Shown: in pieces, positions 1 through 6,023 of the stretch
Layout: each line of letters starts with the position of its first letter
How positions within the stretch are numbered: position 1 is the first letter of the stretch
Assembly (NCBI GenBank): GCA_013214715.1
Contig: JABSSB010000089.1
Span: forward strand, 1,602 to 10,165
Reading direction: 5' to 3'
Length of the DNA: 8,564 nucleotides
Source of the DNA: Paracoccaceae bacterium
Lineage (GTDB): Bacteria; Pseudomonadota; Alphaproteobacteria; Rhodobacterales; Rhodobacteraceae
The notes under the pieces: generated by a model
The model's input: the letters and a program-made list of their open reading frames with translations, nothing else
Told to the model about the DNA's origin: nothing
Database searches by the model: none
Made by a program: the position numbers and the translations under genes

Positions 1-53
1 GCATCGCCTGATTCAATGCGGAAACTGCCATGGCCCAGCCAGATGATATTCAT
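1..53 (-). CDS. Metal-dependent hydrolase, MBL-fold UPF0173-like (5' end only)
   Basis: Seen: reading the minus strand from an ATG at 53, the first residues are MNIIWLGHGSFRIESGD and the frame runs off the left window edge. A good ribosome site (GGAG, complement of 60-63) lies 6 nt before the start. Known: WLGHGSFRIE-type N-termini are typical of the UPF0173 group of metallo-beta-lactamase-fold hydrolases, small cytoplasmic proteins whose HxHxDH metal motif comes further on, outside this window. Inference: this is the N-terminus of such a hydrolase. It is transcribed divergently from the ceramidase-family gene, sharing a 56-nt gap. Only 17 codons are visible, so the family call rests on a short match and no catalytic residue can be checked. 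Confidence 0.65.
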   Translation of the reverse strand, partial: MNIIWLGHGSFRIESGD

Positions 54-109
54 GGGTTTCTCCTCTCTCCCGTCTTGGCAGCAGAGTAGCGGGCTTTATC
101 TGCAAGTCC

Positions 110-754
110 ATGTCTTGGATGACCGAACAGGTGGATATCTATTGCGAGAGGCTGGACCCGAGCTTTTGGGCAGAGCCGCTGAATGCCGTGACCAATCTGG
201 CCTTTGTGGTGGCTGCGCTGATCATGTGGCCGCGGGTGCGCGGGCTGGCCTCGGGTCAGGTGCTGTGTGTGATGCTGGGCAGTATTGGCGTGGCATCGGG
301 GCTGTTTCACACCTTTGCCCAAGGCTGGGCAGGGGCGGCGGATGTGCTGTCGATTGTGGTCTATGCGCTCACCTACATCTATCTGGCGAACCGGGATTTC
401 TGGGGGATGCGTCCGGGCTGGGCCTTTGTCGCGACCACGGGCTTCATCCCCTATGCGGCCGCCACAATCCCGCTTTTTGCGAGGATCCCAGGTCTGGGCG
501 GGTCGGCGCAATATATGCCGCTGCCTGTGATGATCCTGGCCTATGCAGTGCTGCTGCGCCATCGCGCGCCTGGCACGGCGCGCGGGTTGGCGATCGGGGC
601 CGCGATCCTTCTGCTGTCGCTGATGTTCCGCACGATTGATCTGCCGGTTTGCGGCGCAGTGCCCTTTGGCACGCATTTCATGTGGCACGTTCTGAATGGC
701 ATCATGCTGGCCTGGATGATCGAGGTCTGGCGGCGCCATGTGAGCGAGCCATGA
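110..754 (+). CDS. Ceramidase-family (CREST superfamily) integral membrane hydrolase
   Basis: Seen: 214 residues with about seven hydrophobic segments. Motif residues match the alkaline ceramidase pattern: CE at 12-13, E22 in AEPLNAVTN, a Ser-x3-His pair (S63/H67 in SGLFHT), D78, and a C-terminal His-x3-His (H189/H193 in GTHFMWH). Known: in alkaline ceramidases (PF05875) these residues hold the catalytic zinc and, near the N-terminus, calcium; the enzymes cleave the amide bond of ceramides within the membrane. Inference: an active zinc-dependent amidase of the inner membrane. The true substrate is open, because many relatives of this organism are not known to make sphingolipids. The start is uncertain: ATG at 110 or ATG at 119; neither has a strong ribosome site and both leave the motifs intact. 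The stop overlaps the next gene by ATGA (751-754), suggesting translational coupling. Confidence 0.82.
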   Translation: MSWMTEQVDIYCERLDPSFWAEPLNAVTNLAFVVAALIMWPRVRGLASGQVLCVMLGSIGVASGLFHTFAQGWAGAADVLSIVVYALTYIYLANRDFWGMRPGWAFVATTGFIPYAAATIPLFARIPGLGGSAQYMPLPVMILAYAVLLRHRAPGTARGLAIGAAILLLSLMFRTIDLPVCGAVPFGTHFMWHVLNGIMLAWMIEVWRRHVSEP

Positions 755-1314
755 GTGATCATCTGGACATCGCTGATGCACAGGGCTTGTGGGATTGGCT
801 GGGGGATAATCACGCGCAAGCGGCGTCGATCTGGCTCGTGACTTTCAAAAAAGCAGTGCCGGACAAATATGTCTCGCGCGATGAGGTGCTGGATGCGCTG
901 GTGGCGCATGGTTGGGTCGATGGGCGGCGCATGGTGGTGGATGATCTGCGCACCAAACAGCTGATCGCCCCACGCAAGCAACCGGGCTGGGCGGAAAGCT
1001 ATTGTCGCCGGGCCGAGCGGTTGGAGGCCGAAGGCCGGATGCACCCGTCCGGGCAGGCTGCGGTCGTGCGGGCGAAGGCAGGCGGACAGTGGCGGGCCAC
1101 GCCTCAGGTGGATGCGCTCGTCATCCCGCCCGATCTGGCCGAGGCGCTCAAGGCCCATGCGCCCGCCGATGTGATTTTCCCCGATATGGCGCCGTCCTAT
1201 CGGCGCAATGTGTTGCGTTGGCTATCGCGCGCCAAAAAGCCCGAAACCCGCGCCAGACGCGCCGCGCAGATTGCGCAGCTTGCCGCCGAAAAGCGCAAGG
1301 TTCCGCAAAACTAG
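751..1314 (+). CDS. YdeI/OmpD-associated (OmdA-like) family protein
   Basis: Seen: 187 residues without signal peptide or membrane segment. Hallmarks of the family are the N-terminal IWLVTFKKAV stretch, the WVDGRRMVVD block near residue 55, APRKQPGWAESY near 74, RLEAEGRMHPSGQAAVVRAK near 90, and a C-terminal SYRRNVLRWLSRAKKPETRARR block followed by a basic tail. Known: this is the YdeI/OmpD-associated group; its biochemical role is not established, though C-terminal blocks of this kind are also seen with DUF1801-type proteins. The start at 751 is preferred because it overlaps the preceding stop in ATGA; the frame is open for 34 more codons upstream, but that part reads as the other frame of the ceramidase gene. 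It is probably cotranscribed and translationally coupled with it. No function can be assigned from sequence. Confidence 0.82.
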   Translation: MSDHLDIADAQGLWDWLGDNHAQAASIWLVTFKKAVPDKYVSRDEVLDALVAHGWVDGRRMVVDDLRTKQLIAPRKQPGWAESYCRRAERLEAEGRMHPSGQAAVVRAKAGGQWRATPQVDALVIPPDLAEALKAHAPADVIFPDMAPSYRRNVLRWLSRAKKPETRARRAAQIAQLAAEKRKVPQN

Positions 1315-1350
1315 CCCGCCCCGTCCTTCTTTGCTTTAAAAATACCCGTA

Positions 1351-1374
1351 TCCGAGCGCGTCAAACGCGCCGGA
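1351..1374 (+). promoter_or_regulatory. Hairpin in the omdA-gatC intergenic leader
   Basis: Seen: TCCG (1351-1354) pairs with CGGA (1371-1374) and GCGCG (1356-1360) with CGCGC (1366-1370); A1355 is bulged and the loop is TCAAA. No T-tract follows, so a simple intrinsic terminator for the upstream gene is not well supported. The right half of the loop region takes part in an alternative pairing with 1410-1418. Confidence 0.5.
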
Positions 1375-1418
1375 CACTTGAAGGCCGGGCGATCCGCCGC
1401 TATTGCCCGGTTTGACGC
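1358..1418 (+). repeat. Long-range 9-bp inverted repeat ahead of gatC
   Basis: Seen: GCGTCAAAC (1358-1366) and GTTTGACGC (1410-1418) are perfect reverse complements. Between them CCGGGC (1385-1390) and GCCCGG (1405-1410) form a second inverted repeat that could nest inside. The 1358-1366 arm is shared with the 1351-1374 hairpin, so both cannot form fully at once. The repeat ends 4 nt before the gatC ribosome site (AAGAGGG, 1422-1428). A regulatory role is inference only. Confidence 0.45.
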
Positions 1419-1432
1419 ATCAAGAGGGTTCC

Positions 1433-1720
1433 ATGTCGATCGACGCACGCACTGCCGCCAAGGTGGCCAAGCTCGCCCGGATCAAGGTCGAGGACGACCG
1501 CCTGCCCGCGCTGGCCGAAGAGTTCAACACCATCCTCGGCTTTATCGAGCAACTCAACGAGGTTGATATCGAGGGCGTTGAGCCGATGGTGTCGGTCACG
1601 CCCATGCGGTTGAAGCGCCGCGAGGATGTCGTGACTGACGGCAACCAGCAGGACAAGGTGCTGTCCAACGCCCCCGACGCGCGCGAAGGCTTTTTCGCGG
1701 TCCCCAAAGTGGTGGAGTAA
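1433..1720 (+). CDS. gatC: Asp-tRNA(Asn)/Glu-tRNA(Gln) amidotransferase subunit C
   Basis: Seen: 95 residues, the usual GatC size, starting MSIDARTAAKVAKLARI, with EFNTILGFIEQLNEVD at about 33-48, a P-rich EGVEPMVSVTPMRLKRRED linker, and a C-terminal NAPDAREGFFAVPKVVE, the family's signature ending. Known: GatC is the small belt-like subunit that wraps GatA and GatB in the cytoplasmic GatCAB complex, which converts misacylated Glu-tRNA(Gln), and often Asp-tRNA(Asn), to Gln-tRNA(Gln) and Asn-tRNA(Asn). The ATG at 1433 is chosen because AAGAGGG (1422-1428) stands just before it and homologues begin here; a TTG at 1403 lies in the structured leader. gatA follows after 3 nt, so the two are one operon. 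gatB is not in the window. Confidence 0.95.
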   Translation: MSIDARTAAKVAKLARIKVEDDRLPALAEEFNTILGFIEQLNEVDIEGVEPMVSVTPMRLKRREDVVTDGNQQDKVLSNAPDAREGFFAVPKVVE

Positions 1721-1723
1721 GAC

Positions 1724-3211
1724 ATGAGCGAACTGACCAAACTGGGTTTGGCCGAGGCCCGCGATGCGCTGCGCAAAGGGGACGTGACCTCATCGGAGCT
1801 GACGCAAGCCTGTCTGAGCGAAATCGAGAGCGCGGGCGCGCTGAACGCCTTCGTGCACAACACGCCTGAGATCGCGATGGCGCGTGCGGGGGCGGCTGAC
1901 ACGCGGATCAAAGAGGGCGACGCGCCCAAAATGTGCGGGCTGCCGATTGGCATCAAGGATCTCTTTTGCACGCAGGGCGTGGCCTCTCAGGCGGCCTCGG
2001 GCATTCTGGAAGGCTTTAAACCTGAATATGAATCCACCGTCTCGGGGCAGCTGCGCGATGCGGGGGCTGTCATGTTGGGCAAGCTGAACATGGACGAATT
2101 CGCCATGGGCTCGTCCAATGAAACCTCGGTTTATGGCGATGTTGTCAGCCCCTGGCGGCGTTTGGGCGAAGACACCAAGCTGACGCCCGGCGGCTCGTCG
2201 GGCGGGTCGGCCTCGGCCGTGGCCGCCGATCTGTGCCTGGCGGCGACGGGCACCGATACGGGCGGGTCGATCCGCCAGCCGGCGGCCTTCACCGGGATTG
2301 TCGGGCTGAAGCCGACCTATGGGCGCTGCTCGCGCTGGGGGATCATCGCCTTTGCCTCCTCTTTGGATCAGGCGGGGCCGATGACGAAATCGGTGCGCGA
2401 TGCCGCGATCATGATGGAAGCCATGGCGGGTCATGATCCCAAGGACAGCACCTCGGCTGATCTGGCCGTGCCGGACTTTGAGGCGATGCTGACCGGCGAT
2501 ATCAAAGGCAAGAAAATCGGCATTCCGGCGGAATATCGCATGGATGGCATGCCCGATGAGATCGAAGCGCTTTGGGCGCAGGGCACAAAGATGTTGCGCG
2601 AGGCGGGGGCGGAGATCGTCGATATCACGCTGCCGCACACGAAATACGCGCTGCCCGCTTATTACGTGATCGCCCCGGCAGAGGCGTCGTCGAACCTCGC
2701 CCGCTATGACGGGGTGCGCTATGGCCACCGCGCGAAGCTGGCGCAGGGAGACGGCATCACCGAGATGTATGAAAAGACCCGCGCGGAAGGCTTCGGAGAC
2801 GAAGTGCAGCGCCGCGTTATGGTCGGCACCTATGTTCTGTCGGCGGGGTTCTATGATGCCTATTACAACCGCGCCCGGCGCGTGCGCGCATTGATCAAGA
2901 AAGACTTTGACGACGTCTTTGCCGCCGGTGTGGATGCGATCCTGACCCCGGCCACGCCGTCAGCGGCTTTCGGGCTGGGTGAGATGACGGATGCCGATCC
3001 GGTGCAGATGTATCTCAATGACGTGTTCACCGTGACGGTGAACCTGGCCGGGTTGCCGGGCATTTCTGTGCCCACCGGGCTGGACGGGCAGGGGCTGCCT
3101 TTGGGGTTGCAGCTGATCGGAAAGCCATGGGATGAAGGCGATCTGCTGAACACAGCCTATGCGCTGGAACGCGCGGCGGGTTTTGTGGCCAAGCCGGACA
3201 AGTGGTGGTAA
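1724..3211 (+). CDS. gatA: Asp-tRNA(Asn)/Glu-tRNA(Gln) amidotransferase subunit A
   Basis: Seen: 495 residues, full length for GatA, with the amidase-signature core. K78 (in GIKDLF), S158 (first Ser of GGSSGGSA) and nucleophile S182 (in DTGGSIRQPA) form the Ser-cisSer-Lys triad in the expected spacing (24 residues between the serines). Other family marks are GLKPTYGRCSRWG (195-207), a YYVIAPAEASSNLARYDGVRYG block and a C-terminal GLPLGLQLIG segment. Known: GatA is the glutaminase of GatCAB; it releases ammonia from glutamine, which is channelled to GatB for amidation of the aminoacyl-tRNA. A short insertion (SPWRRLGEDTKLTPGG, 142-157) before the signature is of the kind common in alphaproteobacterial GatA. 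Translation probably couples to gatC, 3 nt upstream. No damage is visible. Confidence 0.97.
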   Translation: MSELTKLGLAEARDALRKGDVTSSELTQACLSEIESAGALNAFVHNTPEIAMARAGAADTRIKEGDAPKMCGLPIGIKDLFCTQGVASQAASGILEGFKPEYESTVSGQLRDAGAVMLGKLNMDEFAMGSSNETSVYGDVVSPWRRLGEDTKLTPGGSSGGSASAVAADLCLAATGTDTGGSIRQPAAFTGIVGLKPTYGRCSRWGIIAFASSLDQAGPMTKSVRDAAIMMEAMAGHDPKDSTSADLAVPDFEAMLTGDIKGKKIGIPAEYRMDGMPDEIEALWAQGTKMLREAGAEIVDITLPHTKYALPAYYVIAPAEASSNLARYDGVRYGHRAKLAQGDGITEMYEKTRAEGFGDEVQRRVMVGTYVLSAGFYDAYYNRARRVRALIKKDFDDVFAAGVDAILTPATPSAAFGLGEMTDADPVQMYLNDVFTVTVNLAGLPGISVPTGLDGQGLPLGLQLIGKPWDEGDLLNTAYALERAAGFVAKPDKWW

Positions 3212-3217
3212 GCTTTT

Positions 3218-3243
3218 CTCAGCGATAAAAAACTGACGCTGAG
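3218..3243 (+). repeat. Small inverted repeat between gatA and the lipoprotein gene
   Basis: Seen: CTCAGCG (3218-3224) and CGCTGAG (3237-3243) are perfect 7-bp complements around a 12-nt A-rich loop. No T-tract follows on the plus strand, so it is at best a weak attenuator, mRNA-processing site or 3' stabiliser. It ends 13 nt before the next start codon, so the paired form could also affect ribosome access there. Confidence 0.4.
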
Positions 3244-3256
3244 CGAGGCAAAACAT

Positions 3257-4114
3257 ATGCGAGCAGCAGGACCCATTGCGGTGCTGACCCTTTTGGTGGG
3301 CTGCGCCGAAACTCCCACATCTTCCCAACCGCGTGGGGTCGGCTTTTCGACTGATCCCGGCGCGTTGGCCCGGAGTGAGGCCGCATGGGCCACGCGCAAT
3401 ACGCCGCCCGCGCCAGCTGTCCCGCAGGCCGCATCCGCGGGTGCACCCAAGCCCGTAGCCGCGCCTGCGATCGTTCCGGCCGCGACGGTGACAGGGGCAC
3501 AGACCGCCCCTGTTTCGCAAAGCAAGCCGCGCTTTAGCTTATTTGGCGGGGCGGCGGCCAAACCTTCGGCCGCGCCGGAGCCGACGGTCGTGGCTTCGGC
3601 TGAGGCTGCAGAGCCGACGCCCGCGCCAAAGGCGGCGACATCAACAGGTGGCTTCAGCCTGTTCGGGGCTGCCAAACTGGCCTCACCTGATCCGGCGCCT
3701 ACCCCCGTTACGCAGGCCGCCGATCCGGAGCCAGCCAGCGATGAGGCGGAAATTGGCTCCGCCGCGCTGGCCGCGCTTGCGGCGACGCCCGCACCGGCGG
3801 AGGCTGATGGGCAAGCCGTTGCAGACCCGGTGGCGCTGGCACCGCTGCCGCCTGCGCTGCAATCGGGCGACGGGCCCAGCGTGGTGGCGTATGCGCTCAG
3901 CACGACACATGCGCCCGGCGAAAGGCTTTATCCCCGTCAGGGTGGTGGCTCTGGCCGTTGCGACGCCTACGGCACGGCCGATTTTGCGCAGATTGCCTTT
4001 TTGAACAAAGGCGGGCCTGCCGCTGACCCCTTGGGGCTTGACCCGGATGGGGACGGCTTTGCCTGCGCGTGGTCACCCTTGGCGCTGCGCGCCGCTTTGG
4101 CTGGGCAGGGCTGA
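3257..4114 (+). CDS. Excalibur-domain putative calcium-binding lipoprotein
   Basis: Seen: 285 residues. The N-terminus is a short lipoprotein signal with lipobox LVGC, placing the lipidated cysteine at C16. A long Ala/Pro-rich low-complexity stretch follows (roughly 40-215), typical of a wall-spanning linker, with two FSLFG copies at 93-97 and 133-137. The C-terminus (about 225-285) has CDAYGTADFAQIAFLNKGG and then D262-x-D264-G-D266-G-F-A-C270. Known: this DxDxDGxxC pattern is the Excalibur motif, an EF-hand-like calcium loop in extracytoplasmic proteins, with two cysteines that may pair (here C235 and C270). Inference: a periplasm-facing lipoprotein anchored in the membrane. The amidase gene starts 4 nt after its stop, suggesting cotranscription and a shared envelope role. 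Its specific function is unknown. Confidence 0.82.
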   Translation: MRAAGPIAVLTLLVGCAETPTSSQPRGVGFSTDPGALARSEAAWATRNTPPAPAVPQAASAGAPKPVAAPAIVPAATVTGAQTAPVSQSKPRFSLFGGAAAKPSAAPEPTVVASAEAAEPTPAPKAATSTGGFSLFGAAKLASPDPAPTPVTQAADPEPASDEAEIGSAALAALAATPAPAEADGQAVADPVALAPLPPALQSGDGPSVVAYALSTTHAPGERLYPRQGGGSGRCDAYGTADFAQIAFLNKGGPAADPLGLDPDGDGFACAWSPLALRAALAGQG

Positions 4115-4118
4115 GCTC

Positions 4119-4790
4119 ATGGGCGAGGCGGTGATCTGGCATCCCTCGCCCAATTTCGGGGACCGCCGCGATGGCGCCACGCCTGAGCTGATCGTGCTGC
4201 ATTACACGGCAATGGAGACGGCCGAGGCGGCGCGGGATTGGCTGTGTAACCCGGCATCGGAGGTGTCGGCGCATTACCTCATCGCGGCTGACGGCCACAT
4301 CTGGCAGATGGTCGATGAGCGCGCGCGAGCCTGGCATGCCGGGGCCGGAGAATGGCAGGGGCGCGGGGATGTGAATTCACGCTCGATCGGGATCGAGTTG
4401 GACAATCGCGGCACGCATCCCTTTGCCGCGCCGCTGATGGATGCGTTGGATCGCCTGCTACAACAGATCATGACGCGCTGGGCGATCCCGGCCGAGGGGG
4501 TGATCGGCCATTCGGATATGGCGCCTGGGCGCAAGATTGACCCCGGACCGCGATTTGACTGGGCGCGGCTTGCAGCGGCGGGGCTGGCCCGCGAAACTCC
4601 GACACCCGACGGCATGTCACAGGTGCCTGACACGGCCGCGTTTCGTGATCTGGCAGCGCGTCTGGGCTATACGGCTTCGGCCTCGGAGGAGGCTTTGCTC
4701 AAGGCGGTCCGGGACCGGCATGCGACGACCCATCAGGGGCCTTTGTCCAAGGCTGATCTGGCAGTGGTATTGGGCCTGCTGAAGGCCTAG
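4119..4790 (+). CDS. N-acetylmuramoyl-L-alanine amidase, AmpD type (Amidase_2)
   Basis: Seen: 223 residues with an Amidase_2/PGRP-like fold. Zinc ligands are H28 (VLHYTA), H131 (IGHSDMAPGRK) and D141 (IDPGPRFDW); E93 (SIGIELDN) and K139 match the catalytic residues of AmpD. There is no signal peptide. The last ~55 residues form a predicted helical extension outside the catalytic fold, resembling a small peptidoglycan-binding type domain but not firmly recognised. Known: AmpD enzymes cut the lactyl-L-alanine amide of anhydro-muropeptides during wall recycling in the cytoplasm. The ATG at 4119 is chosen because AGGG lies 8 nt before it and the gene then follows the lipoprotein stop by 4 nt; the frame is open back to 4038, but that would overlap the Excalibur codons. 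Whether it is the recycling AmpD or a housekeeping paralogue cannot be told here. Confidence 0.88.
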   Translation: MGEAVIWHPSPNFGDRRDGATPELIVLHYTAMETAEAARDWLCNPASEVSAHYLIAADGHIWQMVDERARAWHAGAGEWQGRGDVNSRSIGIELDNRGTHPFAAPLMDALDRLLQQIMTRWAIPAEGVIGHSDMAPGRKIDPGPRFDWARLAAAGLARETPTPDGMSQVPDTAAFRDLAARLGYTASASEEALLKAVRDRHATTHQGPLSKADLAVVLGLLKA

Positions 4791-4806
4791 CTGTTGTATC
4801 CGCGCG

Positions 4807-4828
4807 GGCGGCTGTGTTTGAAACCGCC
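4807..4828 (+). terminator. Possible weak terminator hairpin after the amidase gene
   Basis: Seen: GGCGG (4807-4811) can pair with CCGCC (4824-4828) around a 12-nt loop, extendable with a bulged G. It is followed by the palindrome CAAGCTTG (4830-4837) and a short CTTT, not a real T-tract. It lies 17 nt after the amidase stop, the right place for a terminator, but the stem is short. Confidence 0.3.
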
Positions 4829-5184
4829 GCAAGCTTGCTTTAGATACTGGCAGCATCGCCAGGGATTTGCCCGTTACTGAGGCTGCGTCGCTAAAAGGCG
4901 TGCTGTCATGGGGTAAGGCTGCTACGGGGTGGCACAGGGCGCGGGGGATTAGGCGCCGAAGAGTGTAAAGGGTGGCGATGACCATTAGCGAGGTTGACGG
5001 GGCAAAACGCTATGAGGCGTTTTTCACCGGAATCTTCTGGTGGGATCCGCTCTGCAACAGCGGCATCACCGATGACCTGTTTGATCAGGTGTTCAAACAG
5101 CCCGGTAGCTCGGGGAATTACAACGGGGCGAGCATCGAGCGACTGTCGCTGAACCTTTGAGACAATCTTTACACCCTCGCGGGA

Positions 5185-5961
5185 GTGACCGAAGGCACTG
5201 ATTACGAGCTTGTGTGCAGCCTTGATACGGCGGATCAGACCCTCTCGGGCAATGGGTCCATCCCGATCATTTTGACAAGTGTCGGCGGGACCGACGTGCT
5301 GGATGGCAGCTCTGGTGACGACATGATCGCCGGAGGCAATGGCAATGACAGTGTTCGGGGACTGGTAGGCAACGATTACCTGAAAGGCGGGTTGGGGGAC
5401 GATACCGTCTCTGGCGGGAGCGGAAACGATTACCCGATGGGCGATCTGTCGGACGCGACGCGTACGATCGATACAGGCGGCAGTGACCGGATAAATGGCG
5501 GGGCCGGTGATGACACGCTTTTAGGCGGCGTGGATGACCTGCGCGGCGGGCTGGGCAAAGATGTGATGCGCGGCGGGCGCAGCGCAGACGAGCCGTGTGG
5601 AAATGGCGGCCGTGACACAATGAATGGCGGCAAGGGCGCGGATCTGCTTTTGGGCGAGGCGCGCAACGACCGGCTGTTTGGAGAAGCCGGCGCTGACAAG
5701 CTCAATGGGGGCCAGGGGCTTGACCGGCTGACCGGCGGGGCCGGGCGCGATGAGTTCATCTTCAACCTTGGCGATGCCTGCGACCGTATTCTGGATTTCC
5801 AGCAGGGCATTGATTCCATTTCGATCAAAGGGGCTGGTCGGTTCCGGGATCTCACGTTGGACCAAAAGGGGCAGAACGTGCTGATTCCCTTCGACGCGAT
5901 CGAGGTGCTTGTTCTAAACCAGTCTGTGGATGATTTCTCAGGGCGCGATTTCGATTTCTGA
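5185..5961 (+). CDS. RTX segment downstream of the stop, as an independent ORF
   Basis: If translation restarts, GTG at 5185 gives 258 residues covering the whole RTX array and C-terminal secretion-type tail (MTEGTDYELV start; ends RDFDF). Against a real start here: the only G-rich stretch (GCGGGA) lies directly against the GTG, too close for a normal ribosome site, and the eight codons between the TGA and the GTG continue the same frame sensibly (DNLYTLAG). This entry describes the same DNA as the interrupted gene and should not be counted as a second gene. Automated annotation could well report only this part as a calcium-binding protein. Confidence 0.5.
   Translation: MTEGTDYELVCSLDTADQTLSGNGSIPIILTSVGGTDVLDGSSGDDMIAGGNGNDSVRGLVGNDYLKGGLGDDTVSGGSGNDYPMGDLSDATRTIDTGGSDRINGGAGDDTLLGGVDDLRGGLGKDVMRGGRSADEPCGNGGRDTMNGGKGADLLLGEARNDRLFGEAGADKLNGGQGLDRLTGGAGRDEFIFNLGDACDRILDFQQGIDSISIKGAGRFRDLTLDQKGQNVLIPFDAIEVLVLNQSVDDFSGRDFDF
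5284..5763 (+). repeat. RTX nonapeptide-coding repeat array (27-nt period)
   Basis: Seen: tandem nine-residue units such as GSSGDDMIA, GGNGNDSVR, GGLGDDTVS, GGAGDDTLL and GGQGLDRLT. Period slips occur at 5440-5496 (an irregular TRTIDT insert with a seven-residue unit GGSDRIN) and at 5524-5544 (seven-residue unit GGVDDLR). Units GGRSADEPC and GEARNDRLF have lost key glycines or the hydrophobic position. The repeat is at protein level; nucleotide identity between units is low. Confidence 0.85.
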
Positions 5962-5987
5962 TCTGGTGCCTGGCTCTGCACATCGTC

Positions 5988-6016
5988 TTGACCCTGTGCC
6001 AGACAGGCGATAGCGG
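5988..6016 (+). promoter_or_regulatory. Predicted rnpB promoter
   Basis: Seen: TTGACC (5988-5993), a near-perfect sigma-70 -35 box, with 17 nt to TAGCGG (6011-6016); the RNA 5' end inferred from the P1 helix is 6024, about 7 nt further. The -10 element is poor (it lacks the final T); GATAGC at 6009 is an alternative with 15-nt spacing. Weak -10 elements with good -35 boxes are common at alphaproteobacterial stable-RNA promoters. The call rests mainly on spacing to the RNA. Confidence 0.5.
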
Positions 6017-6023
6017 GGCATAT

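Larger units (their letters stand above)
4978..5961 (+). pseudogene. RTX calcium-binding protein gene interrupted by an in-frame TGA
   Basis: Seen: one reading frame of 327 codons from ATG 4978 (preceded by AAGGG) to TGA 5959-5961, broken by a single TGA at codon 61 (5158-5160). The frame on both sides is the same and no indel is needed. Codons 1-60 give no recognised domain and no signal peptide. Codons 103-262 are about fifteen glycine-rich RTX nonapeptides (GGxGxDxLx). Codons 263-327 (DFQQGIDSI..., ending in FSGRDFDF) look like the C-terminal region of type I secreted proteins. Known: RTX repeats bind calcium outside the cell after secretion by an ABC/MFP/TolC-like exporter, whose genes are not in this window. 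Inference: a decaying secreted protein, or, if the stop is a sequencing error or is read through, an intact small RTX protein. TGG (Trp) or CGA (Arg) is one substitution from the TGA. Confidence 0.7.

Noticed and set aside
50..781. Minus-strand open frame of 243 codons opposite the ceramidase gene
   Set aside because: It is antisense to a protein with clear membrane segments and catalytic motifs; its own translation is Arg/His/Gln-rich with no domain.
1790..2728. Long minus-strand open frame (312 codons) opposite gatA
   Set aside because: It lies entirely antisense to gatA, has an Arg/His-rich composition typical of a shadow frame in GC-rich DNA, and shows no recognisable domain.
3157..3903. 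Minus-strand open frame of 248 codons, Ala/Ser-rich
   Set aside because: It is the antisense reading of the Ala/Pro-rich linker of the lipoprotein gene, whose lipobox and Excalibur motif support the plus strand.
4038..4118. Upstream extension of the amidase frame
   Set aside because: It overlaps the Excalibur motif of the preceding gene, and a ribosome site is better placed for ATG 4119.
5284..5763. Regularly spaced repeats, considered as CRISPR or tandem DNA repeat
   Set aside because: The 27-nt period comes from protein-level RTX nonapeptides; units differ too much in nucleotides and there are no unique spacers.
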